Source: Mucilaginibacter sp. (lineage in GTDB: Bacteria > Bacteroidota > Bacteroidia > Sphingobacteriales > Sphingobacteriaceae). From it: 57,289 bases of DNA. The notes below the pieces were generated by a model. That model was given only the letters and a program-made list of their open reading frames with translations. It was not told where the DNA came from and made no database searches. The stretch lies in assembly GCA_025352225.1 (NCBI GenBank), contig JANXTT010000097.1, positions 1-57,289 of the forward strand, read 5' to 3'. Both the position numbers and the translations under genes were made by a program. Below are positions 34,946 to 44,310 of this stretch, piece by piece. Each line of letters begins with the position of its first letter. The stretch's first letter is position 1.

Positions 34946-36379
34946 TTATAAATTAATATCGTGACCGGGAGGGTAAAAACGCTCGTTAAAGTTAACTAAA
35001 AACAATGCCGTGGTTGCTCGTGTGCATGCGGTGTAGAACCAGCGCAGAAAATCGTTATTCACCATTTCTTCCGTCAGATAACCCTGATCAACAAAAACGG
35101 CGTTCCATTGCCCGCCCTGAGCCTTATGGCAGGTAACGGCGTATGCAAATTTTATTTGCAGAGCATTATAATATGGATTAGTTTTTAGCTCCTCGTATTT
35201 TGCACGCTTATTAGGTATGTGGTCATAATCTTTCATAACCTCTAAAAAAAATCGTTTTTGATCAATAGGTTGTAGGGCAGGGGCTTCAGAGTAAAGCGTA
35301 TCAAGCATTAGCTTGCAGTTAACGGTTGGGTTTTCTGCATGATCAATAAACTCCAATTGGGCATCAGCAAACCGGAAACCATATAGATCCTGAAAATTCC
35401 GGATCTTTTTTATGCGGGCAATATCGCCATTAGCAATAAAGCCGGTACTATTTTCTTCTTCAGCCTGTAACCAAAAGTAGTTGTTGCGTACCACCATAAT
35501 CTGGTCGCCACCTGTAATTTCTTCATCGCGGAATAAAATGCGCCCCCTTATTTGTTGATTGTAGAGGTTGGCATTTTTATTGGAACGGCAAATAACTAAG
35601 GTGCTGTCCATACCATATTTTTTGTAGGCGTAATTCAGGCCCTCTTCGAGGCGGTCGCCGTTAAGGCGAAATACATCTTTAAACCCCTTTGTAACTATTT
35701 TAGGGATCTCGCTCTTATTGTTTCTAATCAAATCACGGATTTTGGTAACATTCATCAATATACCCGAATCTTTTTCCTGACGCACCACATCAGTCAACTC
35801 AAAACCAAATATTTTTAACCCAAAGTTTCCTTTCAATATTTTTTCATCCAACGCAGGGCTATCAATTGAGCCAACTGGTGGCAGTTGGGCAGTATCCCCT
35901 ACGAGCATTAACTTGCAATTTTTGGTATTGTAAACATAGTTTATCAAATCTTGCAGCAGGCTGTTCCGGTTATTACCACTAACTTCATCGGATATCATAG
36001 ATGCCTCATCTACAATGAATAAGGTGTCAGTAGCTAAATTATCAGCGATGAGGAATGATTCATCTACATTCATTGCCGATTTTTTACGGTAGATTCTTTT
36101 ATGAATAGTAAAAGCCTTTTTTCCCGAATAGCCAGAGATCACTTTAGCCGCCCGGCCAGTAGGGGCTAACAATACATATTTATAATTGTACTTTCGGAGT
36201 GTTTTAACCAGAGTGCCTATAACTGTGGTTTTACCGGTGCCGGCGTACCCCTTTAATAAAAAGCACTCGTTGCCCTCATCGCTCAATAAAAAAATGTTAA
36301 GCCTGTTAAAGAGTTCTAGTTGTTGCCCTGTTGGCGTATGTGGGAACGATTTTATTAAATATTCGGCCTGGGTATCCAT
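34946..36379 (-). CDS. RecD-like superfamily 1 DNA helicase
   Basis: The protein has 477 residues. N-terminal AAA: Walker A LLKGYAGTGKTTVIG, motif Ia LLAPTGRAAKVI, Walker B TLFIVDEASM, and motif III LVGDTAQLPPVG. The C-terminus has the UvrD_C_2 fold with FAYAVTCHKAQGGQWNAVFV and YTACTRATTALFLV. It matches the short Bacteroidota helicases related to RecD/Pif1, acting 5'-3' in repair or replication restart. It is shorter than RecD2 and lacks its N-terminal HhH region. It converges with the DUF1800 gene (16 bp apart). Confidence 0.88.
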   Translation of the reverse strand: MDTQAEYLIKSFPHTPTGQQLELFNRLNIFLLSDEGNECFLLKGYAGTGKTTVIGTLVKTLRKYNYKYVLLAPTGRAAKVISGYSGKKAFTIHKRIYRKKSAMNVDESFLIADNLATDTLFIVDEASMISDEVSGNNRNSLLQDLINYVYNTKNCKLMLVGDTAQLPPVGSIDSPALDEKILKGNFGLKIFGFELTDVVRQEKDSGILMNVTKIRDLIRNNKSEIPKIVTKGFKDVFRLNGDRLEEGLNYAYKKYGMDSTLVICRSNKNANLYNQQIRGRILFRDEEITGGDQIMVVRNNYFWLQAEEENSTGFIANGDIARIKKIRNFQDLYGFRFADAQLEFIDHAENPTVNCKLMLDTLYSEAPALQPIDQKRFFLEVMKDYDHIPNKRAKYEELKTNPYYNALQIKFAYAVTCHKAQGGQWNAVFVDQGYLTEEMVNNDFLRWFYTACTRATTALFLVNFNERFYPPGHDINL

Positions 36380-36438
36380 TATAATTCAAAAATGCGTATA
36401 AAAAAACGCATAGCAGGGAGGACATGTGTATTTTTTTT

Positions 36439-36446
36439 TACTTTTG
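36439..36446 (+). promoter_or_regulatory. -7 promoter box for the DUF3822-rsmD operon
   Basis: TACTTTTG matches TAnnTTTG exactly and ends 7 bp before the ATG at 36454, implying a very short or absent 5' leader. No -33 TTTG at the usual distance. Confidence 0.4.
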
Positions 36447-36453
36447 TTAGCAT

Positions 36454-37275
36454 ATGAGTAGCGGTCAATACAACTATTACGATCCGGAGTACGACTCTGA
36501 ACGCACCGCAGGTAACGAGTTGCTGATACTAATCAGTGATGAGTTATTCTCATTCGCAATTTTACGTACCGATACTAAAAAAGTATTGGTATGGGGTGAG
36601 AATTACAGTCATTTTGAATTAGCGGATCCTAAGGATCTTAAACATATCTTATCTGCAAACTACGACGAGGTAAAGGTAGCTGTCCAATCAACCACTTTTA
36701 CTTTAATTCCAAAGGATTTATATAATCAAAATGATTTGGCTAATTATAGCAAATTTTTGATGATAGAACCTACTGACTATATATTTGTTAACGAGCTGGA
36801 TGCCAGTAACTATATAGTTTTTAGTGTAAAGGAAGGATTAATCAAAATTCTTAAAAGATACATTGATCTGAAAAATGTGTTTTTTGCTGCAAAGCCATTA
36901 ATAATGGCCATAAATTTTGTAAAACCCCTTTCACAAAATCTATATGCACACCTAGAAGAAAACTTGCTTCATTTGGTATATTTTAGAAATGATCAACTTG
37001 GCTTTTATAATGTTTTTGAATTTAATAATGCTGATGAATTAATGTATTATGTTTTATTGGTATCTAATGAATTAAATTTAAACCTGGAGGAAACTTCTGT
37101 TATTTTAAGCGGTAAAGTAACTTTTGCCGATCAAAAAATACACCGGGTTAATGACATGCTTGCTAATGTTTATTTCAATCAAAATCAAATTGTTACCCTA
37201 CCACAAGGGTTTTTATCTCACCAAATTTTAATGCTTGCCGGTTTAACACTATGCGGATCATTGGTGGAAGATTAA
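36454..37275 (+). CDS. DUF3822 family protein
   Basis: This 273-residue soluble protein has a strand-rich start (ELLILISDELFSFAILR) and a middle section with FTLIPKDLYNQNDLANYSKF and YAHLEENLLHLVYFRNDQLG. It fits DUF3822, a Bacteroidota family with an actin/ASKHA-like look found almost always before rsmD. It overlaps rsmD by 25 bp, so translation is coupled and a link to ribosome or RNA maturation is plausible but unproven. Confidence 0.8.
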   Translation: MSSGQYNYYDPEYDSERTAGNELLILISDELFSFAILRTDTKKVLVWGENYSHFELADPKDLKHILSANYDEVKVAVQSTTFTLIPKDLYNQNDLANYSKFLMIEPTDYIFVNELDASNYIVFSVKEGLIKILKRYIDLKNVFFAAKPLIMAINFVKPLSQNLYAHLEENLLHLVYFRNDQLGFYNVFEFNNADELMYYVLLVSNELNLNLEETSVILSGKVTFADQKIHRVNDMLANVYFNQNQIVTLPQGFLSHQILMLAGLTLCGSLVED

Positions 37276-37802
37276 AAGGCCTGCGGCTCAACCCGCCTAC
37301 TAATTTACCTGTACGGCCAACAACGGATATGGCCAAAGAGGCCTTGTTTAATATTTTAAATAATCAAATTGAATTTGAAGGGCTAAACGTGCTTGATCTT
37401 TTTTGCGGTACCGGTAATATTTCATTGGAATTTGCATCGCGCTATGCCAGTAAGGTTATCTCGGTTGACCGTAGCATACAATGTATTAATTACGTAAGGG
37501 ATATGGCCATACAGCATAACCTTAATGAGATTAAGATTTACAAAGCCGATGTTTTTAAATATTTGGACATAGATACCGATCGGTATGACCTTGTTTTTGC
37601 CGACCCACCCTATGATTTGAACCGAATTCCGGAAATTCCTAAAATTGTTTTTGAAAAAAACCTGCTTGCTCCTGGAGGCTTATTGATTGTTGAACATCAA
37701 TCCATGCAGAACCTGAGCCAGCATCCGGCATTTGTTGAGCAACGTAAATATGGGCATTCCTCATTCTCGTTTTTTAGAGCGCCTACTGATTCATATGCAT
37801 AA
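37251..37802 (+). CDS. rsmD: 16S rRNA (guanine966-N2)-methyltransferase RsmD
   Basis: The 183-residue protein has the RsmD plan: MRIIGGRLKGLRL at the N-terminus, RPTTDMAKEALFNIL, the SAM-binding motif VLDLFCGTGNISLE and the catalytic motif FADPPYD. It methylates G966 of 16S rRNA. It overlaps the DUF3822 gene upstream and precedes coaD by about 80 bp, a gene order also common elsewhere in bacteria. Confidence 0.93.
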   Translation: MRIIGGRLKGLRLNPPTNLPVRPTTDMAKEALFNILNNQIEFEGLNVLDLFCGTGNISLEFASRYASKVISVDRSIQCINYVRDMAIQHNLNEIKIYKADVFKYLDIDTDRYDLVFADPPYDLNRIPEIPKIVFEKNLLAPGGLLIVEHQSMQNLSQHPAFVEQRKYGHSSFSFFRAPTDSYA

Positions 37803-37882
37803 ATTATCATTATCCTAACATTGATGATTAATTATTGCGTATTTTCGATAACAAATACCAGTGTCAACAAATTATATCATCT

Positions 37883-38344
37883 ATGAAAATTGCACTATTT
37901 CCAGGCTCATTTGATCCAGTAACGAAGGCCCATGTTGATATTTTGAAGCGGGCCGTCAATTTGTTTGATAAGGTATATGTAGGTATCGGAACTAACAGTG
38001 GTAAAAAAGGCTTTTTAAGTATTGAAAAACGTGAGCAGATGCTTAGGGCTGTATTTGAGATGGAGCCTAAAATTCACGTAGTAGCTTATGAAGGCTTAAC
38101 AATTGATTTTTGCAAGCAAATAGGGGCAACCTATATGATACGAGGTATCCGTACCGTGTCTGATTTTGAATATGAAAAAGCCATAGCGCAAATGAATCAC
38201 GCTTTGGAGCCCAATGTTGAAAGTATATTTATTGTAAGCAAACCCGGATATTCGTCAATTAGCTCAACCATTGTACGCGAAATTTTACGCTATAACGGTA
38301 ATGCCGATCAATTTATACCTAAAGAGGCACTTCCTTATCTTTAA
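37883..38344 (+). CDS. coaD: Phosphopantetheine adenylyltransferase (CoaD)
   Basis: 153 residues from the ATG at 37883, where the family start MKIALFPGSFDPVTKAHVDI begins; the frame is open 16 codons further upstream but that part is not family-like. Nucleotidyltransferase motifs: GSFDPVTKAH (T-x-G-H replaced by T-K-A-H), MIRGIRTVSDFEYE and SSISSTIVRE. It transfers AMP to 4'-phosphopantetheine in coenzyme A synthesis. The 3' end overlaps the convergent NUDIX gene by 26 bp. Confidence 0.93.
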   Translation: MKIALFPGSFDPVTKAHVDILKRAVNLFDKVYVGIGTNSGKKGFLSIEKREQMLRAVFEMEPKIHVVAYEGLTIDFCKQIGATYMIRGIRTVSDFEYEKAIAQMNHALEPNVESIFIVSKPGYSSISSTIVREILRYNGNADQFIPKEALPYL

Positions 38345-38954
38345 TAAGAGCTACGTGCTCCATCACCTCCATAATTGACGGGAAAGTGTTTTTAATTATT
38401 ATGCCCATTTTTTCTTTAGTAAACCAGCGCGCATCTGTAATTCCTTCTTCCTTTTGGGGCCTCAGTTTTTCTTGACCTACGCTTTTCATTTTGAACCAAT
38501 GGCTCTTTTTAATTACAACTTCACCCTTATAGATATAAGCATGGTAGGTTTTGCAAATTTTTTTGCCTAATTTATTTATCTTAATACCACATTCTTCTTC
38601 CACTTCGCGGATAGCGGCTTCCTTTATTTTTTCATCCTTTTCGATTTTACCTTTTGGAAGATCCCATTTATCGCTTCGGTAAATAAACAAATATTCTTTT
38701 CTTTCATTTTTAACTACACCACCCGCAGCTTCAATTAAAGTAATGGTTTTAGTAATATGCTTAAAAAAGCCTTTTGCATCACTACAAAGAACAAAAAAAT
38801 TATGCCCTTTATAATGTTCTAATATTCGTGGATAAATTATTTTAAGATCAAATGATTGACGGTCAATCTGTTGAAACTTGTTAAGATTTTTTGGTGCTGA
38901 TTCTGTAATCAGAAGCGTCTTTTGGTTAATATAAATTCTATAAATTTGAGCCAT
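38319..38954 (-). CDS. NUDIX hydrolase
   Basis: 211 residues from the ATG at 38954 (MAQIYRIYINQKTLLI); the open frame extends further but not in a family-like way. The NUDIX box is complete: GKIEKDEKIKEAAIREVEEE (G-x5-E-x7-REVEEE). An ~85-residue N-terminal domain precedes it (HNFFVLCSDAKGFFKHI). It would hydrolyse a nucleoside-diphosphate-linked substrate that cannot be named from sequence. Its ATG overlaps the pyrE ATG by two bases on the opposite strand. Confidence 0.88.
   Translation of the reverse strand: MAQIYRIYINQKTLLITESAPKNLNKFQQIDRQSFDLKIIYPRILEHYKGHNFFVLCSDAKGFFKHITKTITLIEAAGGVVKNERKEYLFIYRSDKWDLPKGKIEKDEKIKEAAIREVEEECGIKINKLGKKICKTYHAYIYKGEVVIKKSHWFKMKSVGQEKLRPQKEEGITDARWFTKEKMGIIIKNTFPSIMEVMEHVALIKDKEVPL
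38941..38948 (+). promoter_or_regulatory. -7 promoter box of pyrE, inside the NUDIX gene's first codons
   Basis: TAAATTTG matches TAnnTTTG and ends 4 bp before the pyrE ATG; a TTTG lies at 38921-38924 (16-bp spacing, shorter than usual). If used, the pyrE mRNA would be almost leaderless. Confidence 0.45.
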
Positions 38955-39600
38955 GTTTAATAAAAGTGAGATCGAACAACAAGTAGCCGAATTTCTGTTG
39001 CAAATTAAAGCAATTAAATTACAACCTAACAATCCTTTTACCTGGGCCTCGGGTTGGAAATCTCCTATTTATTGTGATAACCGTATCACACTTTCGCACC
39101 CGTCCATTAGAACCTATATTCGCCAAAAGTTGACTACGCTAATACAGGAAGAATTTGGCGTGGTTGGCTGTGTAGCAGGCGTGGCAACCGCCGGTATCCC
39201 TCAAGGAGTACTGGTAGCTCAAGAATTAGGGCTTCCTTTTGCATATGTACGTGCCAAACCTAAAGAACATGGCACAGGTAATTTAATTGAGGGCGATATA
39301 TTTCCTGGCCAACGTGTTGTGGTTGTAGAAGACTTGATATCAACAGGTAAAAGCAGCCTTCAGGCTGTAGACGCGCTTCGCGATGCAGGGTACGAAGTAG
39401 CAGGTTTAGTGGCTATTTTTACTTATGGATTTGACGCGGCTACTCAGAATTTTAAAAATGCAAAATGCCGCCTTGCAACACTTTCAAATTATACCGCGTT
39501 AATTAAATACGCCGAAAAACATCAGTACATTTCGAGTGATGATGTTAGCGTGTTACAAAAATGGCGCGAAAACCCTGCTGATTGGGGTAAAAATGAATAA
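38953..39600 (+). CDS. pyrE: Orotate phosphoribosyltransferase (PyrE)
   Basis: The 215-residue protein begins MFNKSEIEQQVAEFLLQIKA and shows FTWASGWKSPIYCDNR and the PRPP-binding motif VVVVEDLISTGKSSLQAVD. The catalytic-loop region KPKEHGTGNLIEG is present. It makes OMP from orotate and PRPP in pyrimidine synthesis. The start agrees with the family and overlaps the divergent NUDIX start. An SRPBCC gene follows 15 bp later. Confidence 0.95.
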   Translation: MFNKSEIEQQVAEFLLQIKAIKLQPNNPFTWASGWKSPIYCDNRITLSHPSIRTYIRQKLTTLIQEEFGVVGCVAGVATAGIPQGVLVAQELGLPFAYVRAKPKEHGTGNLIEGDIFPGQRVVVVEDLISTGKSSLQAVDALRDAGYEVAGLVAIFTYGFDAATQNFKNAKCRLATLSNYTALIKYAEKHQYISSDDVSVLQKWRENPADWGKNE

Positions 39601-39615
39601 TATAATAAGTACCTT

Positions 39616-40011
39616 ATGACAAATATTGAAAGTAAAGTTACGCTGCATAAACCTGTGGCTGAAGTTTACCATTTTTTAGCTGACCTCAATAATCATCAGC
39701 AACTTATGCCAGATAACGTTTACAACTGGTCTTCAACTGTTGATGCGGCGCAATTTAGTATACAAAACATGGCTAAACTCGCTTTGAAAGTAGAGAGCAG
39801 AATTGAAGATAAAGAAATTCATATTATCCCTGCAGAAACGCCCCCATTTGCCGTTGAATTAAATTGGGTGTTGGAAGATAAGGGCAGCAGTACAGCTGTT
39901 ACGCTGCACATAGCTGCCGATTTAAACATGATGATGAAAATGATGGTGAGTGGCCCCCTGCAAAAATTAGCCGATCACCAGATCTCCCGTTTAAAAGAGG
40001 TATTAGTGTAG
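39616..40011 (+). CDS. SRPBCC (START-like) family protein
   Basis: The protein has 131 residues. The pattern fits the helix-grip fold: an initial strand IESKVTLHKPVAEVYHFLAD, then NHQQLMPDNVYNWSS, FSIQNMAKLALKVESRIED and a long C-terminal helix (MKMMVSGPLQKLADHQISRL). Such proteins bind hydrophobic ligands. It lies 15 bp after pyrE, probably in one transcript. The ligand is unknown. Confidence 0.8.
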   Translation: MTNIESKVTLHKPVAEVYHFLADLNNHQQLMPDNVYNWSSTVDAAQFSIQNMAKLALKVESRIEDKEIHIIPAETPPFAVELNWVLEDKGSSTAVTLHIAADLNMMMKMMVSGPLQKLADHQISRLKEVLV

Positions 40012-40035
40012 TGATGTATGTGACATGTTATAACG

Positions 40036-40131
40036 TTATTGAATTTTATACCTGTCAATTAATTTTGTTATAACATTACTGATCACTAACACTCCAATAA
40101 CAATAGCAGAAACAATAAGAAACATTTCCAT
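40036..40131 (-). CDS. Possible 31-residue single-pass membrane protein
   Basis: A short frame, ATG at 40131 to TAA at 40036, encodes MEMFLIVSAIVIGVLVISNV followed by ITKLIDRYKIQ. The hydrophobic stretch followed by K and R is a well-formed membrane helix with positive-inside charge. Stand-alone small membrane peptides are common, but conservation is needed to confirm it. Confidence 0.35.
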   Translation of the reverse strand: MEMFLIVSAIVIGVLVISNVITKLIDRYKIQ

Positions 40132-40323
40132 AACGTTAGGTTTTAATAATTATACTCAAGACCAATGCCATAGTAACTGGCGTTTATAAGTATTTGATTT
40201 TTAAATTCTTATAAACAAAACAATAGTGTTATGTTTTTTGCAGTGGGGCTGCATTTCCCATCTATGATTCTATTTGAGAAATATATTACACAATTACGAT
40301 ATAAATTATATTTTAATTTATTT

Positions 40324-41037
40324 TTATTTCTTTCTGTGATTTTTTCTGTAGTTATACAAAAACAGGATTATGATAAAAAACAACACTATAAAAACAGAAA
40401 TAATTATCGGCAAGTAATTAGATTGTGAAGATGCCTGCTTTTTTAATGTGGTTTTTTTTTGTCGCGAATTAGCTAATTGGGTATCACTTATCGCGGTTAT
40501 ACTTTTCATTGAGTCGGCTCGGTGTATCCGCATTTTTTCTTGCTGAAACATTTTAGCCAACATCGCGGCTTCACGGATATCTTTATCCGCTAATTTATAA
40601 TCCTTAATAGCTTTTTTTACTGATGCGAGGTTTATTAATGAGTTAATAATTTGAGGGGTATCTCTTTGCTGCCTCGATAAAGTATTAGATTGTAAAATGA
40701 ACCATTTGGCTTGTGTATACTTTTTTTGCAGGCCGTATACTAAACCTAAGTGATCAAAAGTTTGTCGTAAGCCGATGGTATCCTTAAATTTTGAATATAT
40801 ATGCAAGCCCTGCATTATATAGCTGATAGCCTGGTTTAGATGCGCCGGACTTGTATTATTAGACGAAGCAAGACTTAAAGCTAATTTATTTAAACTATCA
40901 GCCTTTGCAGTTTGTAAATGAATAAATTGAGTTCTGGTTAAACTGTCGGCACGCTGTGTTGTTGCAGATATACCGGTTATAGGTATTATTAAAAGGAGCA
41001 ACCATACTTTTTTTATTAATGTGTTTTTTAACATCAA
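40324..41037 (-). CDS. Secreted/membrane TPR protein
   Basis: The 237-residue protein has a signal peptide (VWLLLLIIPITGISA), TPR-like helix pairs (LNQAISYIMQGLHIYSKF, TFDHLGLVYGLQKKYTQAKW, NSLINLASVKKAIKDYKLAD) and a C-terminal membrane helix (LPIIISVFIVLFFIIILFLY) with a basic tail NYRKNHRKK. This looks like the sensor half of Bacteroidota TPR-linked kinases or regulators without an output domain. It lies 21 bp downstream of the polyprenyl synthase gene, on the same strand. Function unknown. Confidence 0.7.
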   Translation of the reverse strand: MMLKNTLIKKVWLLLLIIPITGISATTQRADSLTRTQFIHLQTAKADSLNKLALSLASSNNTSPAHLNQAISYIMQGLHIYSKFKDTIGLRQTFDHLGLVYGLQKKYTQAKWFILQSNTLSRQQRDTPQIINSLINLASVKKAIKDYKLADKDIREAAMLAKMFQQEKMRIHRADSMKSITAISDTQLANSRQKKTTLKKQASSQSNYLPIIISVFIVLFFIIILFLYNYRKNHRKK

Positions 41038-41058
41038 GGATAGGCTAAATTCAGGTTA

Positions 41059-42033
41059 TTAAAATTCTCTTACCATTAGCATATCTGCAAACTCTTTTAA
41101 TATCACCTTGCGTTTGTTGGGAAGGTTTATCTTTTCAAAGTTTAACAGCGCCTGTTGCGCGTAGGTGTTCATTTCGCGTTCGGCATGTTCGCGAATAGCT
41201 AGTTCGTTATAAATAGTTTTAATAGCGGTTACTTTTTCGGCAGGAATAAATTGTTTAATGTTTAACCAGTAATTAAGCTGGGCCATGTTATCTCCTTCAG
41301 CAAGTTCAAGTGCTTTGATTAATAAGTAAGTTTTTTTATTGGAGATAATATCCCCACCAACTTGTTTACCAAATTTTTCAGGATCGCCATAAACGTCTAA
41401 AATATCGTCCTGTAATTGGAAAGCAATGCCTAGTTGTTCGCCAAAAGCATATAGAAGCGAAGCCTCCTCATTATTTGCACCACCTATAAGCGCGCCCATT
41501 TTTAATGCGCCACCCACTAATACAGCAGTTTTAAGGCGTATCATATTAATGTATTCTGAAATAGTTACCACTTCACGGTCTTCAAAATTCATGTCTATTT
41601 GTTGGCCTTCGCAAACGCCAACAGCGGTATCATTAAAAACATCTAAAACCGGCCTTAATTTTTCGTCGGGCACCTGCATAATAAGCTTATTTGCCTCAAC
41701 CATCATTACATCGCCCGAGAGTATGGCTACATTAGCGTTCCATTTTTCGTGCACGGTAGGTTTACCACGACGTAAGGGAGCCTTATCCATAATATCATCG
41801 TGCATTAAAGTAAAGTTGTGGAAAACTTCAATAGCGAGGGCAGGGGCAAGGGCCTGTTCTACATCCCCTCCAAACATATCGCAACCCATCAATAACAAAC
41901 ATGGGCGCAACCGCTTTCCACCTAACGACATGATGTAGCCAATAGGTTCGTAGAGTTCTATTGGCGTGGTTCCATATTTTTTTTTACTGATGTAATGCGT
42001 AATCAAATTTTGAAGCTGGCTAATTTGTTGCAT
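41059..42033 (-). CDS. Polyprenyl diphosphate synthase
   Basis: 324 residues from the ATG at 42033 (a GTG four codons earlier is possible). Both aspartate-rich motifs are present: LMHDDIMDKAPLRRGKPT (first, DDxxD) and FQLQDDILDVYGD (second). GGKRLRPCLLLM precedes them. It elongates allylic diphosphates with isopentenyl diphosphate, giving the side chain of menaquinone or a related isoprenoid. The chain length cannot be told with certainty. It forms a likely operon with the TPR gene. Confidence 0.9.
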   Translation of the reverse strand: MQQISQLQNLITHYISKKKYGTTPIELYEPIGYIMSLGGKRLRPCLLLMGCDMFGGDVEQALAPALAIEVFHNFTLMHDDIMDKAPLRRGKPTVHEKWNANVAILSGDVMMVEANKLIMQVPDEKLRPVLDVFNDTAVGVCEGQQIDMNFEDREVVTISEYINMIRLKTAVLVGGALKMGALIGGANNEEASLLYAFGEQLGIAFQLQDDILDVYGDPEKFGKQVGGDIISNKKTYLLIKALELAEGDNMAQLNYWLNIKQFIPAEKVTAIKTIYNELAIREHAEREMNTYAQQALLNFEKINLPNKRKVILKEFADMLMVREF

Positions 42034-42122
42034 AGTTAAGCGCACCCGGTATTTGGTTACAAAAGTAACAATTGAATTATACTATTAGCCATTATATAGA
42101 CTCCTAAAGTTTAATGATGTCA

Positions 42123-44258
42123 TTAATCCAAAACTAAACTAAAATCAATTTGCTTTTTGGTGAGATCTACTTGTTTAACTTTTATTTTCACCTCATCTCC
42201 CAAACGGTAAGTTTTCTTTTTACGCTGACCGATGATAGCATAGTTTTTTTCGTCAAGCGTATAAAAATCATCAGATATATCGCGTAAGCGTATCATACCC
42301 TCACACTTGTTTTCAATAATCTCTACGTACATTCCCCATTCGGTAACTCCAGAAATTATACCATTGAAAATATTGCCCACCTGATCTTTAAGATATTCTG
42401 CTTGTTTGTATTTAATTGATGAACGCTCGGCGTCTGCCGCCTTTTTTTCCATTTGGGAGCTATGTAAACAAAGCACTTCATAATGCTCGGCGTTAACCGA
42501 ATTACCCCCATTTAAATAATGCTGCAATAAGCGGTGCACCATCACATCCGGATAACGGCGTATAGGCGAGGTAAAATGGGTATAAAAATCAAACGCTAAA
42601 CCATAGTGGCTTGATTTTTTAGTAGTGTATACCGCTTTAGCCATGGAACGTATGGCCAGTTGGGTTAATACATTCTGCTCCTTTTTGCCTTCTACGTCTT
42701 CCATTAAATGGTTAAGCGAACGGGCAATTTCTTTATCAGATTTTGTATTGATCTTATAACCAAACCTTGCCGCAAACTGCGCGAAACCTAACAGCGTTTC
42801 TGGCTTCGGCGAATCATGTGAGCGGTAAACGAAGGTGTATTTATGTTTACCTTTACCTTTTTTAGCAATAAGTTCGGCTACCTTCCTGTTAGCCAGCAAC
42901 ATATAATCTTCAATAAGCTTGTGAGCATCTTTACGTTCTTTAACATAAACGCCTACTGGTTTGCCATGTTCATCAAGCTTAAATTTAACTTCCTTAGTCT
43001 CAAAGCTGATGGCTCCATTTTTAAATTTACGTTCGCGGAGTTTATAGGCTAAATTGTTCAACAGCAATATTTCTTTTACAAATTCACCGTCCTCGTTTTC
43101 GATAATCTCCTGCACTTCCTCATAACTAAACCGTCTGTCGGAGTGAATTATAGTTTTGCCAAACCACTCTTCAATTACATTGGCTTTCTCATCCAACTCA
43201 AATACGGCAGAAAAGCAAAGTTTATCTTCTTTAGGGCGCAAAGAGCATAAGCCGTTTGATAGCCTTTCGGGCAACATGGGTATTACCCTATCCACCAAAT
43301 AAACAGATGTACCTCTTTCAAAGGCTTCCTTATCTAAAGCCGAATCTGGAATGATATAGTGTGATACATCGGCAATATGTACGCCAACCTCATAATGCCC
43401 ATTATCTAATGTTTTGAATGAAATAGCATCATCAAAATCTTTCGCGTCAAAAGGGTCTATCGTAAAAGTTAATACATCTCTAAAATCACGGCGTTTGGCA
43501 ATTTCTTCATGGCTGATCGTTTCTGAAATTTCGTTAGCCTCATGTTCAACCTCAGCAGGAAACGATAGGGGGAAGCCATATTCCGCTAAAATGGCATTCA
43601 TTTCGGTATCGTTCTCACCCTGTTTACCTAATACACTTTTAATACGGCCGACGGGGTTTTTTGCTTCTGCCGGCCAGTCGGTAATTTCAGCTAATGCTTT
43701 TTCGCCATTCTTGGCACCATTTAAATCGTTAAGCGGTATAAAAATATCATGCAACATTTTCCGGTCGTCCGGAACAAAAAAAGCAAATCTGTCAGAGAGC
43801 TTTACAATACCTGTAAACTCCATTTTAGCCCGTTTGATGATCTCTATTACTTCACCTTCTTTATGCTTGCCCTTACTTTTGGCATACACATACACTTTTA
43901 CCCTGTCGCCGTGAAGTGCGTTTCGCAACTTACGTGGAGCTACAAAAATGTCATTCTCAAATTCATCCTCAGTTACTATAAAAGCCGATCCATCGTTGGT
44001 GAGGTCAACCCGGCCTTCAATAAAAGTTTTAAGTTCGATCAATTGAAATTTACCCGGAGAGATCTCTTTAAGTGTTTGTTTAAAAGCTTCATCCTTAAGT
44101 ATTTCCAGTATTACCGCTTTTGATTCGGGTTCAAGTATATTGAGTTTTGCAGATACCTGCTTGTAGTTTAATGCTTGGTTGCCATTCTGTTCAAACACGT
44201 TTAGCACTAACTGCGTGAGTACCTGTTTGATAGAATTGTTTTGTTCTTTTTTAGACAT
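42123..44258 (-). CDS. rnr: Ribonuclease R
   Basis: A 711-residue member of the RNB exonuclease family. N-terminal winged-helix and cold-shock domains (GRVDLTNDGSAFIVTEDEFE, IFVAPRKLRNALHGDRVKVY) lead to the RNB catalytic domain with the acidic cluster FTIDPFDAKDFDDAIS and YLVDRVIPMLPERLSNGLCS, then a C-terminal S1 domain (GIISGVTEWGMYVEI). It degrades structured RNA 3'-5' and supports rRNA and tmRNA-linked quality control. The length is normal. Confidence 0.95.
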   Translation of the reverse strand: MSKKEQNNSIKQVLTQLVLNVFEQNGNQALNYKQVSAKLNILEPESKAVILEILKDEAFKQTLKEISPGKFQLIELKTFIEGRVDLTNDGSAFIVTEDEFENDIFVAPRKLRNALHGDRVKVYVYAKSKGKHKEGEVIEIIKRAKMEFTGIVKLSDRFAFFVPDDRKMLHDIFIPLNDLNGAKNGEKALAEITDWPAEAKNPVGRIKSVLGKQGENDTEMNAILAEYGFPLSFPAEVEHEANEISETISHEEIAKRRDFRDVLTFTIDPFDAKDFDDAISFKTLDNGHYEVGVHIADVSHYIIPDSALDKEAFERGTSVYLVDRVIPMLPERLSNGLCSLRPKEDKLCFSAVFELDEKANVIEEWFGKTIIHSDRRFSYEEVQEIIENEDGEFVKEILLLNNLAYKLRERKFKNGAISFETKEVKFKLDEHGKPVGVYVKERKDAHKLIEDYMLLANRKVAELIAKKGKGKHKYTFVYRSHDSPKPETLLGFAQFAARFGYKINTKSDKEIARSLNHLMEDVEGKKEQNVLTQLAIRSMAKAVYTTKKSSHYGLAFDFYTHFTSPIRRYPDVMVHRLLQHYLNGGNSVNAEHYEVLCLHSSQMEKKAADAERSSIKYKQAEYLKDQVGNIFNGIISGVTEWGMYVEIIENKCEGMIRLRDISDDFYTLDEKNYAIIGQRKKKTYRLGDEVKIKVKQVDLTKKQIDFSLVLD

Positions 44259-44310
44259 ATTTAAAATTTGCGCTCTAAGGTATGATATTTGCCACTTTTT
44301 ATCTAAACAA

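Noticed and set aside
40231..40428. Plus-strand frame of 65 codons between the SRPBCC and TPR genes
   Set aside because: It runs over the end of the TPR gene in antisense, is very AT-rich and shows no family features.
41426..41938. Antisense frame of 170 codons opposite the polyprenyl synthase gene
   Set aside because: The sense gene has both DDxxD motifs; the antisense product is serine-rich with no recognisable domain.
43414..44123. Antisense frames opposite rnr
   Set aside because: Sense-strand RNase R is complete; the antisense products have no domain features.
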